Source of the DNA: Pisaster brevispinus
Lineage: Eukaryota > Echinodermata > Asteroidea > Forcipulatida > Asteriidae
Assembly (NCBI GenBank): GCA_023634235.1
Contig: JAMKCF010000008.1
Location: forward strand, 18,003,058-18,067,057
DNA length: 64,000 nt
Reading direction: 5' to 3'
Position numbers and translations under genes: made by a program. Below the pieces are notes generated by a model, which was given only the letters and a program-made list of their open reading frames with translations, made no database searches and was not told where the DNA came from. Below are positions 1-13,276 of this stretch, one piece after another (the stretch's first letter is position 1; each line of letters starts with the position of its first letter).

Positions 1-438
1 GAGGTGCATTTAGAGATTTGACAGAAGATAATCACTTCGTAACATCCTTACAATTTAATCCTTGAACCAAACAAGAAGCGTCGACTTAATGTAATAAGGA
101 GGCACTCAGAGCGGCCATGTCCATCAGTGACACTTGATCAATTTCTAATGGCTTCCACTGCAATAGCTCATAAACACTTCACCAGTCTTCTCTCATTTTG
201 TTGTCTGTATGTTCTATCTTTTTTTTTCTTCATTTAAGTTATTTTATTGAAAATTGCTTCCCACTTAAGCTGTTTGACAGGGGACTTTTAATGGCTTAGT
301 CGAAAACAAATGCATACTATAATCCCATAATTCATACAAACACTTGATGATTGTACTTGCAATGTCTATGTTTTTGGACAAAACATAATTGACGTGACTT
401 AGAATAACAAAGTTGTACCTGCCGTCAGCAGGTTGCAG

Positions 439-540
439 ACGCTACATGTGACGTCGACTGTGAGCATGGACTACTCGAGACAGACCATGATACCTGTAGA
501 TGTGCGTGTAACGACGGTTGGAAGGGACTCCGATGTGATG
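439..540 (+). CDS. exon 1 (visible): EGF-like domain
   Basis: Acceptor TTGCAG ends at 438 and donor GTAAAT starts at 541; the exon is phase 1 on both sides, 34 codons. The pattern is C-x3-C, then C-R-C-A-C, then NDGWKGLRC: six cysteines with the GWxGxxC signature of EGF-like domains. Two other AGs lie just upstream (427-428, 430-431), but only the AG at 437-438 gives the phase-1 join used by the rest of the gene. The preceding exon is not in the window. Confidence 0.8.
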
Positions 541-3500
541 GTAAATATACTTCCATTTGGATATTTGGCCTTTATAAAATGAAAACAAGATACTTGAAAT
601 AACTTATGGAAGTATATTGTTTCTTGGCCTTCATTTTGGGCTGACATGTTTATTTACAAAGCGACAGTTTATAGTCACAACTCTCTGCTGACTTGTGTGC
701 CTGTCCTTTCTCTTTTGGTATTGATTGATATTGACTGGGCCTGTTCAGTATCGAGTATTGAGTATTGAGTAATGAGTATGAAGTATTGATTATTGATTAT
801 TGGGTAGGCCTATGTACTTTTATGCAAAATCTCACTTCCATGGCACAATTCCATAAAGTTGTTCAGCAGAAAAATCGCTTAAACAAGTTTGTTAGCTTAG
901 CACATCTTAGCAAGGATTCTGTCCAGGCATTAAGTACACAGTGCCTCGTTTATCATTTTTATTTGTAACATTTTTAGCATTATTTTTTTATGTTGTCAGC
1001 AAATTTGGCCATGGTTTAGGGTTGTGGAGGGTAGTGGCATTTCAAAGCATATTGCCGTATAATAATGTTAACTTTGTGTAGAAAAAAATTCCCACACTAT
1101 ACTGCAATGGGCAATCGTTTCTGATGACAATACTACACCAGTGTTTCACTCTATGTTTTGCTGACGTTATCGTACTATTGTAGAACTTTTTGCATTTATA
1201 AGTTACTTCCAAAAACTAACTCCTGAATTCGGACTTAGTGATGCTTTACACATCTTCGTAATTATTTGCCAATGCGTCACTAACGTCACAAAAAGTGAAA
1301 GTTGGTTGTCAGTAGTCAATTACACAACGGCTTAACTTTTCAGAAAATGTCATATTCTATAGAATGTTGACAAGTGTAAGCACTTCAAGTGTGTGCGCTT
1401 GTGAAGATTTAACTTGCTAGCCAAGCCTAGATCAAGACATCTCGTCGTTTCGTACAAGCTTTTTAATGGTTACTTAAAACTGACATTTTATTCCTTGTGA
1501 CGTGCAGAGCATTTTTGACATTTTCACCTGTCATATTTTAATTACTTCTTTCTTTCAAAACTTCTTACACCAAAGAAAAATGTTTGGACGCTCGCGGTGA
1601 ACAAGCCTGCAGAAGCTACGAAAGTCTCTGCGTAGACGAGCGGTACACGGACTTTCTGACAACGAACTGTGCAGCTACGTGTAACTTTTGTGGTAAGAAT
1701 GTAACGACGGCGCTAGTGTCACACGCTGAAGTTTTTATTCATTTAGTGTGAAACAATATGTGACTAGAAGACACTTAGACTAACTATTTTGGCCAAAAAA
1801 AGCATCATCACAACTTTAGACGGTTAACACAAACTGGTGTACGGGAATGAACCAAGTGAGATTTGCGGTGACAACATGTACATTAATCTCTTGTTTGAGT
1901 TTTGGTGGTTCTGAGAAGTACCGGTGCACCGGTACTTCTCAGAACCACCAAAACTCAAACAAGAGTGGTTCAACAACTCGACGTTTCGATCAATATGCAA
2001 GCGCCGCAAACCTCACTTGATTGTACCCCCACTATGCAAAGTTTGAAATCCTATGCAGCGGGACAGGAATGAATGCACACTTCCGAAAAAGTTACATACA
2101 TTTTAAAAGATAGTAAAAAATATGACCCCACCGTTAAAAGTTGCAAATGTAGTTTTGAATCCTTTGCGCTGGCCGTTTGCAAGTTCGGAAACGGCACGTA
2201 TGCGTCTCAATTGAATTAGCACAGCAACATTTATCATTCGATTTACCTTCACGTCAGGCAATACGTGCCCAACATGCATCAATTTAGCAGCACGAAAGTG
2301 AAAATTTGATTTCCCATCGTACGTCTTGATGTACTCCTGCCAGTGGGTGGCGGCGGATGGGTGGGGGGGGGGGTTGATAGTCCGTACATACAATGACTGA
2401 CAGAGACGGAAGATCAATAATAACTATGTCTCAACGGAAAGTCAGGTACGTGTACTAAATTTCCCAGTGAAGATGTTTTGCCAAGAGAATAATTATGATA
2501 AACATCTCTATATGTAATATGGATATATCACCCAAATAAATTGAAAATGCGCGTCGTTTCCTGCATAAAATTCTCCAACCAATCTTTCTCCATATTTTGT
2601 GTCAAGAAAAGAACATGATAATGTAATTTTGCCGTAAAAACCTTGAGAATGATACAGAAAGCCGTTATGGAATGATACTATATCATTGTAGGTTGGAGAC
2701 TAAACGAAATGAGACAACACATTAAAGATACGGTCTGTAGTTTGAGTGTTTTTGATTCCCTGTTTGACATGATGGAGTGTTCATAATAGAGAGTGCCTTT
2801 CTAGACCATGCACCATGGGTAGGACTAAATAATTGTCCAGCTTTACATATAACTTATAAAGATGGGCATGGTGGAAAACTTCTCCTGAAGTATATTTGCT
2901 TCGAATGCAATAGTTTTTGAGAAATGAGGAAAACGATGAGTTTTGATCTCGAGACTCCAAAGCCGATATTTGAAAACAGTGAAAACACAATAATGGGGTT
3001 TTCAGTATTCTCTTGTGACTCTAATGACCGATTGAGTTTAAACTTCCACAGGTTTGTAATTTCGTGCTTATGTTGAGTGACATGAAGTGTGAATATTGGT
3101 CTCTGACAGTTATCATTGTTGTCTGCATGGTTTATGTGTAAAACATTTTTTTTTTACGAAATGGATACAATATAGATTAAGCAACTGAAAATGAAAACAA
3201 ATATGTATATAAATATACAAAAGAAGAAGAAAAAGGAAAACAGAAAAAGAAAAAGAAGAAGCAAAAATCAAAACAGAACAATAGTTGAAATTATATTAAC
3301 AACATTAAAAAGTATCAGGAGTTAAAATCTGAGCGAAACACTTCAACTATCGAAAAATAAATTATAAAAAGCTAGCTACTGTTATAAACATTATTTAACA
3401 AGGACCAGATTTATAGACCAGCAGTACAAAAGACGATAAAACAATCATCCTTGGTTAAACTATTGCGTACTTTGTAGAATTATTCCGCAACTATATGAAC

Positions 3501-6500
3501 GGCCAAGAAAAAAAAAAACATTTGATTTAGATTTTGATAATGAGTATAGACCTTAGTTTAAAAAGTACAAGTGGTTTTAAGGACAAAGGTCTGAACCAAT
3601 GTGCAATATAAACATTTATTTAAAGGTAGACTTGCAAAGTCACCCACTGTCTGAACATATTTGTAATCTTCGTCTTCCATGACGTCCATGATTACATGTA
3701 CATCGCAAAACAGCAACAATGATTAGTGAAGGAAATCGCTACACGCTGCGATTGCAATCTTCAAGGTTCTAAAATGTGCCTTATAACACACGGTAGTATG
3801 TTATCAAACAATTACCAGAATAGCATAAGCTTTTTGTTTTTTATAAATTTCAAATTTTGTATATCTATTTTTCTATAAACCATGTAGCCTTTGTTTAAAA
3901 AAAGAGCGGCCTTGTGTATTTTAGGGCCTTTCTGGCAGTCAATCTGCACGGGGGCTGATTTCACAAAGAGCTAAGATTGATCCTAAGTGCGAATCAGTTT
4001 AAAATGCTAAGCAAAGTGTGATGTCACAATAGAATCGCCATGGTGATACTGACAACTCATCGCGAAGAGAATCTTATAGCTTTGTGAAATCCATCCTTGG
4101 ATTGTTTTTAACATTTTGTGTCATAATTTTCACAACAAGAGTTTATAAAAGTAAACACCTGAACAAGTTTTGATTTGTGTCCCCTTTCTTCATAGTAAAA
4201 GTTGATATAAAGCCAACAGTGCAATCTCCATAAAATAATACGATTGACTGTTTTTTTTGCCATTGAGCTGTGCACAAATCGTGCCTGCGTGAAGTCCAGG
4301 CTGTGGTCTATGCTTCATGGTCTATTCACGGTACACGCTTTTTACCTAAAAATTATCTTATACAAAATAGTAATATGACATAAAGAGAGCGCTGAAATGG
4401 TGCGTGTTTAAGAAAAATGCAAACAGAAACTATAGTTTTGTTTACAAAATAGTATTTAAACTTATAGTTTCGTCGCTACGGGCCTTACTTGCTTATCTAG
4501 GCATGTTGTGTTACATCAAGGTTTCGATTTAGTCCTTCAAGTTTGTCAGTTATATGGCGGTTCTTCCAGTCGTTTTGTAAGAAGTAAGCAGCCGACTTGA
4601 CATAAGGACACAGCTAACAGAGAAGCAACGCCTTCCTACGAGTTGTAAAATGAAACCCATGACCTAGATCGGGGGAAATGGAACAGTACTGAATCAAAAA
4701 GAAACCTTACATTTTAGGAGGGAAATCGGATTTTTTCTTGTTTTCTTTCTTTAGTAAACACTAAAGTTATTTTGTATTTAAAGATATCTCGGGGTTCTAA
4801 GCGGTCCGTGTTTGAAATATTACATATCAAAGTTATTATTATTGTTTTTGGATTAATTAATTATTAAACATACGTCTTTAAATGTAATTTTTGTGCACTG
4901 CTACACCGTACAAAATACGCAGTTGTTTTTCAAAAACTCAATATAAGGTGACATCATGAAAAAAGAAGATTTGCAAAATACGAAATTAAATCCTAAGTCA
5001 CGATTTTGTTTAATAGCAATGTAAAGAAAACCCTTTGTTGTATGCCGAATACAATGCGTCTGCGAGTTACAATGAGCTATGGGTCTTTTTATCGGAAATA
5101 AGAACACCCAGACGTAAGAATAACACTAGCCTGCTTTGAAAAGTCCATAAAGCTATCAGATTGTTATATATTATTAAAGGTTTTCTCGTTCATTTTCTGA
5201 ATTTTTTTTTAACAAAAATAAAATCAACAACAACAGCTACAAAACAAAACAAAAGAATTCGTGCATTCGTATTAAAGTGATTTTGCCTCTTGAGTTGAAA
5301 CCGTCATTCATTTTCACTTTGAGGCATTCTATATATCATTCTATGGAATGAAACTTTGAAGGTGGTCATTTTAGCCGCGCGAAATGAGCTTCCTATTTAG
5401 TAGAGTAAGCACAACCAAAGGTTTCTGCAAAAAGCTGCTTCGAATTTGAATGCCGTTCGAGTGGCTTGACAAATTCTATGGTATTTTTTTATCGCATGGA
5501 GAAAAAGGACAATGGCTTTGTGAAGTTGAATGACTGTTTCGGTAGCTTTCAACTTAGAAATAGAATATTGCGACGTTTTAATTAGCCTCCTATAATTTGA
5601 CGAAAATTAGAGGTACTATAATTAATAGTGCTATTATTAGTTAACACGATTCAAATAAGCTTTTACTCATTTTGAAATATTATGGAAAACCATCATTTTT
5701 AATGTAGAGGTCTATTTTTAAGTGAACCTTTCTCCTCATTGCACTACAGCAAGACGTCGAGGTGGAAATTGCAACAATCTCTTCATCAGCCAGTCTTAAT
5801 TTCTTTCTCGAGTACTTCACATTTTATATAGCTCGTGGGTTTAAAACCGTACACATTGAACCTACTGTATTCAGCAATGCGACACGTGTAGCTTCGGGCT
5901 TATATTTATCAGAATGTTAGTTTTTAGCCCCTTATCAAAACAAAATCAGACAGTTGACAAAGCTGAAGCCGATACGATGGCCTGCCTTGGAGGACCGTGG
6001 GTGCATTGATTCAAGTATTAACAAGATTCCTGACGCCTTGCCATCTTCATATCCGTGGTTTATGGATGATGGAAGACGCTCTGCGAACAAAGATGATGCC
6101 TTCCAGCTTTTTACGCTTTGATTAAAATGTTAGAGATCGTCAGCGAGAGAGAACAAGTTTCTGGGTTATTTTTCGGTGATAACTACAGCGCTTTGCCTAA
6201 AATAAAAATCAAATAAATATGGCAGAGATTCACCAAACGGACCAAATAAAGTGACGTCATGTGTAAAATAAACTTCATACTGCGAGACATAATAACATAA
6301 TTTCTAAACTGATAACTTCTGATGTTGAAGACTTGGGCAAAGTTTATTTATTTGTTTATTTCTTTACAACGATTCTTACCAAAAATGTTTCGTTACTACC
6401 TAAGTAACAAAAAAGTATTTCCAAATCTCGTGTTTCGAAATCATGTACAGCTTATTTCGAAGGCACCTGATATGCGCGAATGATCCGTCATGACAAGAAT

Positions 6501-9500
6501 GTATCAACCCTGCCAAAAAATACATTTCTTATCATTTGATACATTTGAATACCGTCCAACCAAACACTGGGGGGATTATTTCGCCTGAACTGAAAAATCC
6601 GACTCAATGACACTCCATTCCCCGTCACTATCCTACTATTATGGACGGAGTCACCGGTGAATAAAACTGAACTTTTGAAATGGTTTGTATTTTGTTCTAA
6701 CTGGCGGCACTACCTGTGTGCTCACAGTGTCTATCAACCCGTTAAACCGCCAGTCACGTCCCACTGTTTGAAAGCCTAACTGGATCATGGATTAATCACC
6801 AGCACCTTGCAGAAAAGTACAGACTATTCCCACAGGGAATCACTTCTTGTTGTGGTGTGCAATTGTGTGTGGAAGAAGACCCGATTTTGGTTCTTTCAGG
6901 CTGACGGGTGACTACACGAGACAACTCGGCATTCTGCACGAGTTGTCAATAAGGCTGACGCCATGTATGATAGTGTGAACCAGCGGCAATCGAGTGGAAG
7001 ATGGTCATAGGTGTTCATAATTGAGGGATGACGTACAAAACACATCCGGTAGAAGAAGGCCGCTTGAGGGCGTTTTAAGTCAACATTTCCTCCAATATGA
7101 ACGCTGAACACAAATTCAACCGTGTGTATGAATTTGCGGTCACTGCTTTACTCTATCATCGTCAGTTTCAGAATCAAATTGATAACCACCGACTTTATTA
7201 AAAAAATCCTCGTTGTTTAGATTAAATTTTTCTCCGTTGAATCTATCAGTGGTAGTTACTTCCAATTTTGGATCTAAAATCTCCAACTCCATATGAAGCT
7301 TGTCTTTAATCTTCCTTTAGTATGCGTCCACCACGCACAGAGACTCTGGATTGACGTTTCATTTATTAAAATGCTTTAGGCACGTGAAGCAGCTCCTTGC
7401 TAGATTGTTGAGTTCAATAACATAAAAACCAACGAACAACAAAACATATTGACGAACTAACAGAAAGTGTCACAACTGTCAATTTGTGGTGTTTTCTTGT
7501 CGCTGACTTCGTCGGTTTTTATCACACTACTGCAGGACACAAGGTGAATGATTCAAAACCGTAAACTTTTAGACACTTCACCACGAAATTATCCTGCACA
7601 CCTAAACAACAAAAAAACCAAACAAAAACTAATGTAATCATTATTTTGATAAAAGTTTTGAAATATTATTTAGTGTGCAGAGTGGTTTAAAACCTAACAA
7701 GATTTGTTTGAACTAATTGTTTGATTAACTACCCCGAGTCATAGAACATGAAAAAAGCCAAATTGGAAAATGTGTTGAAAAATATAACCTTGATCAGGGA
7801 AGGCAATGCTAGAAAACCTTTACAGCATTCCGTCCTTGCCTGACCATTAAACTCTAATTCCTCGTTTGCACAAATCCTTTGTATGTTTTATCCAAACAGG
7901 AATTGCAAATTTTCACCCTATTTTTTTTCTAATTTGTTTTGACAGAGAAATATGGACCTGGATCAGAAGGTTTCGGTAAGTAAAACTAAATGTAAAACTA
8001 CTGGTCACCTACATTCAAACGTATTTAGGTAAATAATTTTCAAATAAATGAAGAAGAAAAAAGAAAAAAAAAAAAACACACGCATTTTTTTTAGGCCTAT
8101 ATTAATTAAATAAGTAAATATTAACTGAATGAGAAAGTCATCGAGAACTTAGAAAGGTAATAATGTCCGTCTTCCTGTTATTCAAACTTGCTTCGCACAA
8201 GTAATGCGTTTTGGAATGACTGACATTATTGGCGTGATTTTCTTCTCTTTTTGTTTCGACATAAAACAGTCGCACAAGTAATGCGTTTTGGAATGACTGA
8301 CATTATTGGCGTGATTTTCTTCTCTTTTTGTTTCGACATAAAACAGTTTGTGATCTGAGATGTTCGGAGCCGGGAGGAACTTTAGATGTTGGACAGTGCG
8401 CGTGTCAATGTGCAAGTGGTTGGCAAGGTCACCTTTGTAATGGTAGGAATAAAACAAATTTCATATTAAACGCACCCCCCCCCCCCCCCACTTCAACCAT
8501 GCTGTCAACAATTCCCCCATCTGCAGATACATACAGTTTGTAGGATGTGAAATGAATGTGTACAATAACAAGAACTTGTTTGCCATTTTAGTGTCCGTGA
8601 GGAAACCTGGCATGTTTACTCCATTCAATACTAATAAAATTATGATCAATTTGCTGCTGCACAAACTGCTTACCAGCCAAAAGGACCTACAGTATTAATG
8701 CAAACAATATAAGAACGTTATGACCCTAGAGTCTTGCTCGAAGGCTAAATGACAACACAAGACACATAAACACGTATACTAGTGAAACAAAAGCAGTTTT
8801 ACTTCCTTCGTAATAAAAATTAAGTTGTAATCAAATTTTTCTTGTCAACTCAGAGATGTGCGTGGACGAGAGTGACAAATGTAGCTTGTGGGGACAGAAC
8901 CTGTGTAACAATCCATCCGTCGCAAGTATCTGCCCAGCTATGTGTGGCTCGTGTGGTGAGAATGGTCATAACATTGGGTTGTATTAACACGTGTGTGGGT
9001 ATGGGTAGTTTGTTATGATTTCTCGACACAGTGGGTTAGACAAGATGGGTGGTTCTCGGACCGACCCCGGTGTGCTCATCCAGGTCAGCTCCCCGACAAG
9101 AGCTAACTGAATGTCACTTACCCCAGCAATTATACCAATGCATCTTGGGACAGCTGACTGGAACTATTTTCATTGTGTTCCGTCCGAAACTTTTCGTGGA
9201 TTCACGAAACGATCGTAACGTAATTATTCTCATATGGTAAAACTGCTACGTTAATTATTGTAACCCCCCCCCCCTCCCGATACGAAACTACGCGTCTATT
9301 TGAAAGGGGGGAAAAACCCACAAAAACTTAATGCTCACAACGTCGATGTTTTTAGGGTAGAAATGTGTGTGAAACGTATTGAAAGTGTCCCACTATAAGA
9401 AACAAAATGGCGACCATTGAGATTTGTTTTCGTCGTGACGTCATGTAACCCGCTCCACAAGCAGGCCACTTGGGTCTGACACAGGTGAGTCGCAACAGTC

Positions 9501-12500
9501 AAAGCTACTCGAACGCGCTATAGGGTCAGACCTGTGTCGAACGCATCCAATGGTTCGTCGAACACATTGGGTCGAGCATAAGTATTGGGTGTAATGGTTG
9601 TCGAACACAATGGAATAGACAAACTGCTTCGTCAGACAAGGTGTGGATATAAAGGTGTTATGGACATAGTGGATCAGACATCATAAAGTGCTGCAGGCAA
9701 AATATGGGCAATTCGGATGTGAAGTATGCACGGACGCCATTTTGGTAAGCAAGTCTTTGCTATCAATGATACAACAAAACTTTGCTTACCGCAATTGCAC
9801 CCATGCCGTACTTCGCGTTCTAACAATAGTTAAAAGCTCCAGTTGCCCATCTTGCGCCTTGAGGCACTATACTGTGTTAATGATTTGTTTGACACAGCGG
9901 TTCAGACATAACGGTTCAAATCGGTTGTCGGACACACTAGTCTGTTACAATCATACGCTATTTGATTATTAATATACTATATTTTATTTGATTATATTTC
10001 TTTATTATGTCTGCATTAAAAAAAACAGATGATTGAATTCCATTGGCAACTTGAAATACTAAAATCACAAACCAACACTGTAAAAACAACCACAATAGAA
10101 ACAATAAACGTCTGTCGAAGTATAACAGAAGTGATTTTGCTTCAGTCGAAGTAACAGAAAGTGATTTTGCTTCAGTCGAAGTAACAGAAAGTGATTTTGC
10201 TTCAGTCGAAGTAACAGAAAGTGATTTTGCTTCAGTCGAAGTAACAGAAAGTGATTTTGCTTCAGTCGAAGTAACAGAAGTGATTTTGCTTCAGTCGAAG
10301 TAACAGAAGTGATTTGCTTCAGTCGAAGTAACAGAAGTGATTTTGCTTCAGTCGAAGTAACAGAAAGTGATTTTGCTTCCATGTATTAATATCTCTAAAA
10401 AAAACGCATTCTTTCTTGATTTTCTCAACTACCTCACGCCTATTACAGTTATTGAAATCTGAAGCCAGTTACTTCAAGCGAGGTTTTACCTTTTTATTAG
10501 TTTTTAAAATTTATTATTATTAGATTTCTTTTTTGCTTTCTTTCCACAGAGAAATTTTGCCCTGGTTCTCCCGGATTTGGTAAGTGAGAAATAGGCACAG
10601 GAAAAAAACAAACTATTATATCCCAGTTGACATTCAAACTCAACAACAGAACGAAATGCCACAAACTCCTAGCAGGCATTTTCAATTTTCTTATTAATAA
10701 TACCCCCCCCCTAAAAAAAAAAAAAAAAAAAAAATCATAATATGTTTTCCTTTAAGCGACGTACGTGACCAGTAATATTGCTCTGGCACATTGGCAGTCC
10801 AACATTCTCTTGAAAGTTGTTGTCGGGTGATTTTCTTGAGAAAAGCAAAGATGTTTGTTTAAATCGGGTATCACTTGACAAGCAATCAAAAGTTAGAACC
10901 CAAATGCAGCCTGTCACTTCCCTATAAAAGTTCAAGTCGTCAAGGGTCCTCCAAGATCCGTCGTTGTATTAATAGTAAACTCAATTCAATCTAAGATGTT
11001 GCCCACTGGGGACAAACATCGGCTAATTGAATTTGGAATTTTAATTTGTATTTTCTATTTCTTTAGTTTGTCGCCTGGACTGTGTAAACGGTGGAACGTT
11101 GATAACAAGTAACGAAGAGTGCAGATGCGCTTGCGCCAAAGGATGGGAAGGCGAACAGTGTGAAAGTAAGGATTTAATTTTTTTAAAGAGGTGCCATGTT
11201 GACCTGTAAAAAGGCCTCACTGTCTGTTGACCACATCCTGGCAAAAGCCTACTCTCAAAATTGTTGAGCCCAATTCCATTTTTTAAAGGCTATCATGTTA
11301 TATGTTATTTGATATAAAAATTATAAAGACTCAGTCGAAAACACGTGACTGATTTCAACTCATAGCGCGCTTGAGATAAAAAAAGTGCCTCGCATGAAAT
11401 ATTGAATAGTCAACCGATGTTATTGTTATAGGAAATATGTTTGCTTACTTCCATCTCGATAGCGGTTTACCTCATCATCAGATAAAAATAAGTACACGCA
11501 ATTTATTTTACCCCAGTCCCTGAAATGTTTCTATACGTTTATGTTACCGGTTTATCAAGCTGCAGCAATTTTCACTTGATTGTAAAACCAAATTAGGTAA
11601 TTGTTATTTTGAAATTGGATTGTTTCCCCGACGGGCGTGTGCAGCTTCTGAGAGAAGAAAAAGCTTCTTTGAAGTAAATATTGAGAAATGTTGCCCGCAG
11701 GTGACATAGAATTCTCCTCACTAATGTATTTGGGAAGTTAATGGATGGGGAACTTTTTATAAGACGAGTGTTGCAAGTCAAAGTTGTTGATGTTTACAGA
11801 AATGTAATCCTATAAGAAAAATATTGTTGCTATTATTATTATTATTATTATTACTATTATTATTTTTAGTTTAGTTTAGTTATTGGTGTTAAACTGCTAA
11901 GAATTATGTAACTTAAGATGAATATTTGGAGGCTGATGACGTCATCATTGTTTATAGTCAAACACCTAGGACGTCCTCGAAATGGAATTTGTAATCCTGA
12001 GATGTGGGAACAAAACTTAAGATTTCGGGATTTTTCATTGAGAATGTTCAATATAATATATCCTATTATAGGTTTCGGTTGGTTTTTAAGGTGTGATAAA
12101 GTTGCCTGGCTCAGTTTTTGTAAAAAAAACTCTGTTATACCCCTTTTTATTCTCTGAACAAATTTTGACAGATTATGCTGTTTCATAGCTAAAAAATACA
12201 AAAACTTTCGCATATGCCACGAACAATGCACAAAATAAATGTATACATGGAACTTACCTAACTGTGATAGAGGCGAGTTTGTGTTAGGATCTCAACATTA
12301 AGTTGTGAAACAAAAGCAGTCAAACATGTTTTAAAAACATGTCAAACATGTTTTAAACAAACCAGCACTTTAATGTCCTTTGCAAAATGCAATGTCTTAA
12401 AATGAAAGCTTACATCTTTCTTGAATTCATAAATAAAATAGATAGTTACAATTCAAATCTAAATAAATTAAACAGGCCTTTTTAAAATTCAAATATAAAT

Positions 12501-13240
12501 AAATAGAAGTCAAAATTCAAAAAATCTGAGTCAAAAATCGGATCTCGCATCTTTAATCTTTCTATCGCTTAGTTCTATTTACCTGACATGGTTCTTACAA
12601 GGAACTAAGCCCTATGTTGGTTATCTCGACGTTTCAACTTGCCTGCTGTATAGACCTCATCGGCACATGATTTTGCTTTACGAACATTACGATATCGCAA
12701 GTAGTCAAGCTTAAAGTAGTTGAACGAAACAATATTAATCCGTCTGATGTTTAAACAATTTTTTTGTTTCTAGTTGTGTGTCAGAATCACTACGAGCTTT
12801 GCGAGGCGGATCCAGACCACCCAAACCGAGGCTCATACACCAAACTGCAATGTTCAACACAAGACTTTGTGTACGATAAATGTCATCTTCTATGCGGACG
12901 TTGTGGTAAGCATGCGCGATTGTCCTTTTAGAATGGCTGTTTTTATTATCATTGTGTGCCCATTTTTTTTACCATGAGTGCCATCCTTGGGTAAGTATAC
13001 TTGTCCGTTATAAGAAAGGTTGTCTTTTTAAACTCTATTTTTTTTGCACCCATTTTTGTCTAGTCAACCTTGTCCCCCTTTTTCTTGAGGTACTTTGAAT
13101 TAATCCGAGGTTTAATCAACTGTTCTGAATGGGTCGCCATCCTTTTATATTGTTTAAACAAACAAACAAAAGTAATAAAAGGTGCAGATAAATTGTATTT
13201 TTGAATAAAACTGTGTTTATCTCTATCACCCCCCCCCCCC

Positions 13241-13276
<36 letters not shown>

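Larger units (their letters stand above)
1693..7945 (+). other. 6.25-kb intron 2, no exon seen
   Basis: No EGF-, ShKT- or linker-like exon with consistent phase was found on the + strand. It holds the 78-bp palindrome at 1888-1965 and a MITE-like element at about 3954-4093. If the module order is regular, no exon is required here, because the next module starts with the micro-exon at 7946. Confidence 0.6.

Noticed and set aside
25..38. Possible tiny exon (acceptor TTTGACAG, donor GTAACA) left of the first EGF exon
   Set aside because: It would start in phase 1 but end in phase 0, which does not join the EGF exon at 439 in frame, and the peptide is unlike the linkers.
10065..10382. Open frame of 105 codons on the - strand
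   Set aside because: It is a translation of the 30-bp minisatellite.
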